Source of the DNA: Fibrobacter sp. UBA7003
GTDB taxonomy: Bacteria; Fibrobacterota; Fibrobacteria; Fibrobacterales; Fibrobacteraceae
Direction of reading: 5' to 3'
Assembly: GCA_002449765.1 (NCBI GenBank)
Contig: DJXN01000004.1
Span: 42,932-106,931 of the forward strand
DNA length: 64,000 nt
The notes below the pieces were generated by a model that saw only the letters and a list, made by a program, of their open reading frames with translations, had not been told where the DNA came from and made no database searches. Numbering within the stretch: the first letter of the stretch is position 1; each line of letters opens with the position of its first letter. Shown here in pieces: positions 62,841 through 64,000 of the stretch. The position numbers were made by a program, and so were the translations under genes.

Positions 62841-62870
62841 AGCCCCGCACCAATGCGGGGCTTCCTTTTT
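62841..62870 (+). terminator. Terminator after the pentapeptide gene
   Basis: AGCCCCGC/GCGGGGCT stem with ACCAAT loop, then TCCTTTTT. Also near the convergent end of radA. Confidence 0.85.
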
Positions 62871-62883
62871 GGGGTCAGGGAGG

Positions 62884-64000
62884 TTACTTCTTGTCCATGA
62901 GCCAGGAAATAGCTTCTGAAAGGCTCCGGATGCGCACCACCTTCATATTGCCGAGGTTCTCGGGCAGGCGGCCATTGGCAGGGACGACAGCCTCCACCAT
63001 CCCCAACCGGATGGCCTCCTTGATCCGCTGGTCCAGAAGGCTCACGCTGCGGACCTCGCCTGAAAGTCCGAGCTCGCCGACCGCGATGGTCTGGCGGCCG
63101 AGCGGGATACCCAGGTGGTTGCTCGCGATGGCAAGAGCGAGCGCGAGATCGGACGAGGCGTCAGTCACCTTCATGCCGCCCGCAATCGTCGCGAACACGT
63201 CGGATGCGCCTATCGACACTCCGCCAAACTTCTCGAGCAGGGCGAGGATAATCGTGAGACGCTTCGGGTCGATACCCGCGGCCACGCGCTGAGGCACGGC
63301 AAAACCCGTCTGGTTCACGAGCGCCTGCGTCTCGAACAGGAGAGCGCGCGTCCCTTCCATCGTGCAGCAGACGACGCTTCCCGGCGTAGGCGGGATATTC
63401 TCCTGCAAAAAGACCTTGCTCGGGTTCGCCACCGACTCCAGCCCGTGGCTCGTCATCTCGAAAACGCCCACCTCGTCGGTCGCGCCGAAACGGTTCTTGA
63501 TGGTCCGCAGCAGGCGGTACTGGTGGTTGCGGTCGCCCTCGAAGTAGACGACCGTATCGACCATGTGCTCGAGGATGCGCGGCCCCGCTATTTGCCCGTC
63601 CTTCGTCACATGCCCGATGAGGATGGTGATGCAGCCCGTATTCTTCGCGAACACCATGAGGTCGAGAGTGCATTCGCGAAGCTGGGCCGCCGACCCCGGA
63701 GTGCCCGAGAGGTCGCCCTTGTAAACCGTCTGTATGGAGTCGATGACCATGACCTGCGGTTTGACCTCTTTCGCGTGTTCCACGATCTTCTCGAGGCTCG
63801 TCTCGCACAGGAGCAGCATGTCGGAACCAGAAATGTTCAGGCGTTCGCTCCTGAGTTTCACCTGGCAAGCGCTCTCTTCCCCGCTCACATACAGCGTCTT
63901 CACGCCGGCGGCTGTCATCGTGGCGAGAGTCGTGAGCACCAGGGTGGACTTGCCTATCCCGGGATCGCCACCGATGAGCACCAGGGAACCTGGCGCAAGC
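62884..64000 (-). CDS. radA: DNA repair protein RadA (5' part beyond window)
   Basis: About 372 residues seen; the N-terminal zinc finger lies outside. Walker A GGDPGIGKST, the RadA-specific KNRFG loop (IKNRFGATDEVGVFEM), Walker B MVIDSIQTV, and a C-terminal Lon-like domain (GGMKVTDASSDLALALAIAS). Drives branch migration during homologous recombination. The frame is open to the window end. Confidence 0.95.
   Translation of the reverse strand, partial: LAPGSLVLIGGDPGIGKSTLVLTTLATMTAAGVKTLYVSGEESACQVKLRSERLNISGSDMLLLCETSLEKIVEHAKEVKPQVMVIDSIQTVYKGDLSGTPGSAAQLRECTLDLMVFAKNTGCITILIGHVTKDGQIAGPRILEHMVDTVVYFEGDRNHQYRLLRTIKNRFGATDEVGVFEMTSHGLESVANPSKVFLQENIPPTPGSVVCCTMEGTRALLFETQALVNQTGFAVPQRVAAGIDPKRLTIILALLEKFGGVSIGASDVFATIAGGMKVTDASSDLALALAIASNHLGIPLGRQTIAVGELGLSGEVRSVSLLDQRIKEAIRLGMVEAVVPANGRLPENLGNMKVVRIRSLSEAISWLMDKK

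Overview
The window looks like chromosome from a Fibrobacter species (phylum Fibrobacterota, fibre-degrading gut bacteria). Two protein types I associate with that lineage are present: a FISUMP-domain protein (37188-38327) and a TIGR02147-type regulator (50040-50888). There are also many Ser-rich-linker exported enzymes, a complete-looking block of lipid A genes and a plant-cell-wall enzyme locus. Coding is dense and mostly GC-rich. A few genes (25974-26462, 33876-34235, 37188-40005) are clearly more AT-rich and look lineage-specific or acquired.

Layout. 1-13 kb: end of a trpB-type gene, an exported HExxH protein, a membrane protein, an LplT-PlsC-acyl-ACP synthetase fusion, aminopeptidase P, then a small lipoprotein with phoH and a PgpH-type HD phosphodiesterase. 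13-21 kb: a tRNA-Asp with a clear promoter and terminator, then one 2451-residue exported protein made of 23 cadherin/Ig-like repeats. 21-29 kb: a membrane-anchored M23 peptidase with a small partner, lipoproteins, leuCD, an L,D-transpeptidase, a PH-domain membrane protein and adk. 29-36 kb: a minus-strand run lysS, a small repeat-flanked element encoding a four-helix-bundle protein, a LolC/E-type permease, lolD, clpC and adk. 36-45 kb: an Rpn-like nuclease, two AT-rich Fibrobacter-type exported proteins, an intergenic region that folds like a structured RNA, a SprT-like protein with a YkgJ-like protein, and a lipoprotein with an outer-membrane barrel protein. 45-53 kb: a LamG lipoprotein, then pectate lyase, regulator and GH43 arabinanase. 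53-61 kb: MscS channel, mdh, and a tightly packed run geranylgeranyl-reductase-like, sufE, membrane protein, gamma-carbonic-anhydrase-like, lipid kinase, lpxD, lpxC, fabZ. 61-64 kb: an exported pentapeptide-repeat protein and the 3' part of radA.

How genes work together: lpxD/lpxC/fabZ supply acyl chains and early steps of lipid A. LolC/E and LolD export the many lipoproteins seen here. The pectate lyase and GH43 enzyme attack the backbone and arabinan side chains of pectin and flank a likely regulator. LeuC and LeuD form one isomerase.

The most unusual structure is a mobile-looking unit at 33844-34290: a four-helix-bundle (23S-IVS/S23-like) gene between inverted AGACGAAAGA-type repeats. A gene-less relative starts exactly at the leuD stop codon (25790-25891). 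The two copies share a hairpin whose stem differs by paired, compensatory changes. Second in interest are a multi-branched RNA-like fold at 40079-40263 and the period-three higher-order repeat of the giant surface protein.
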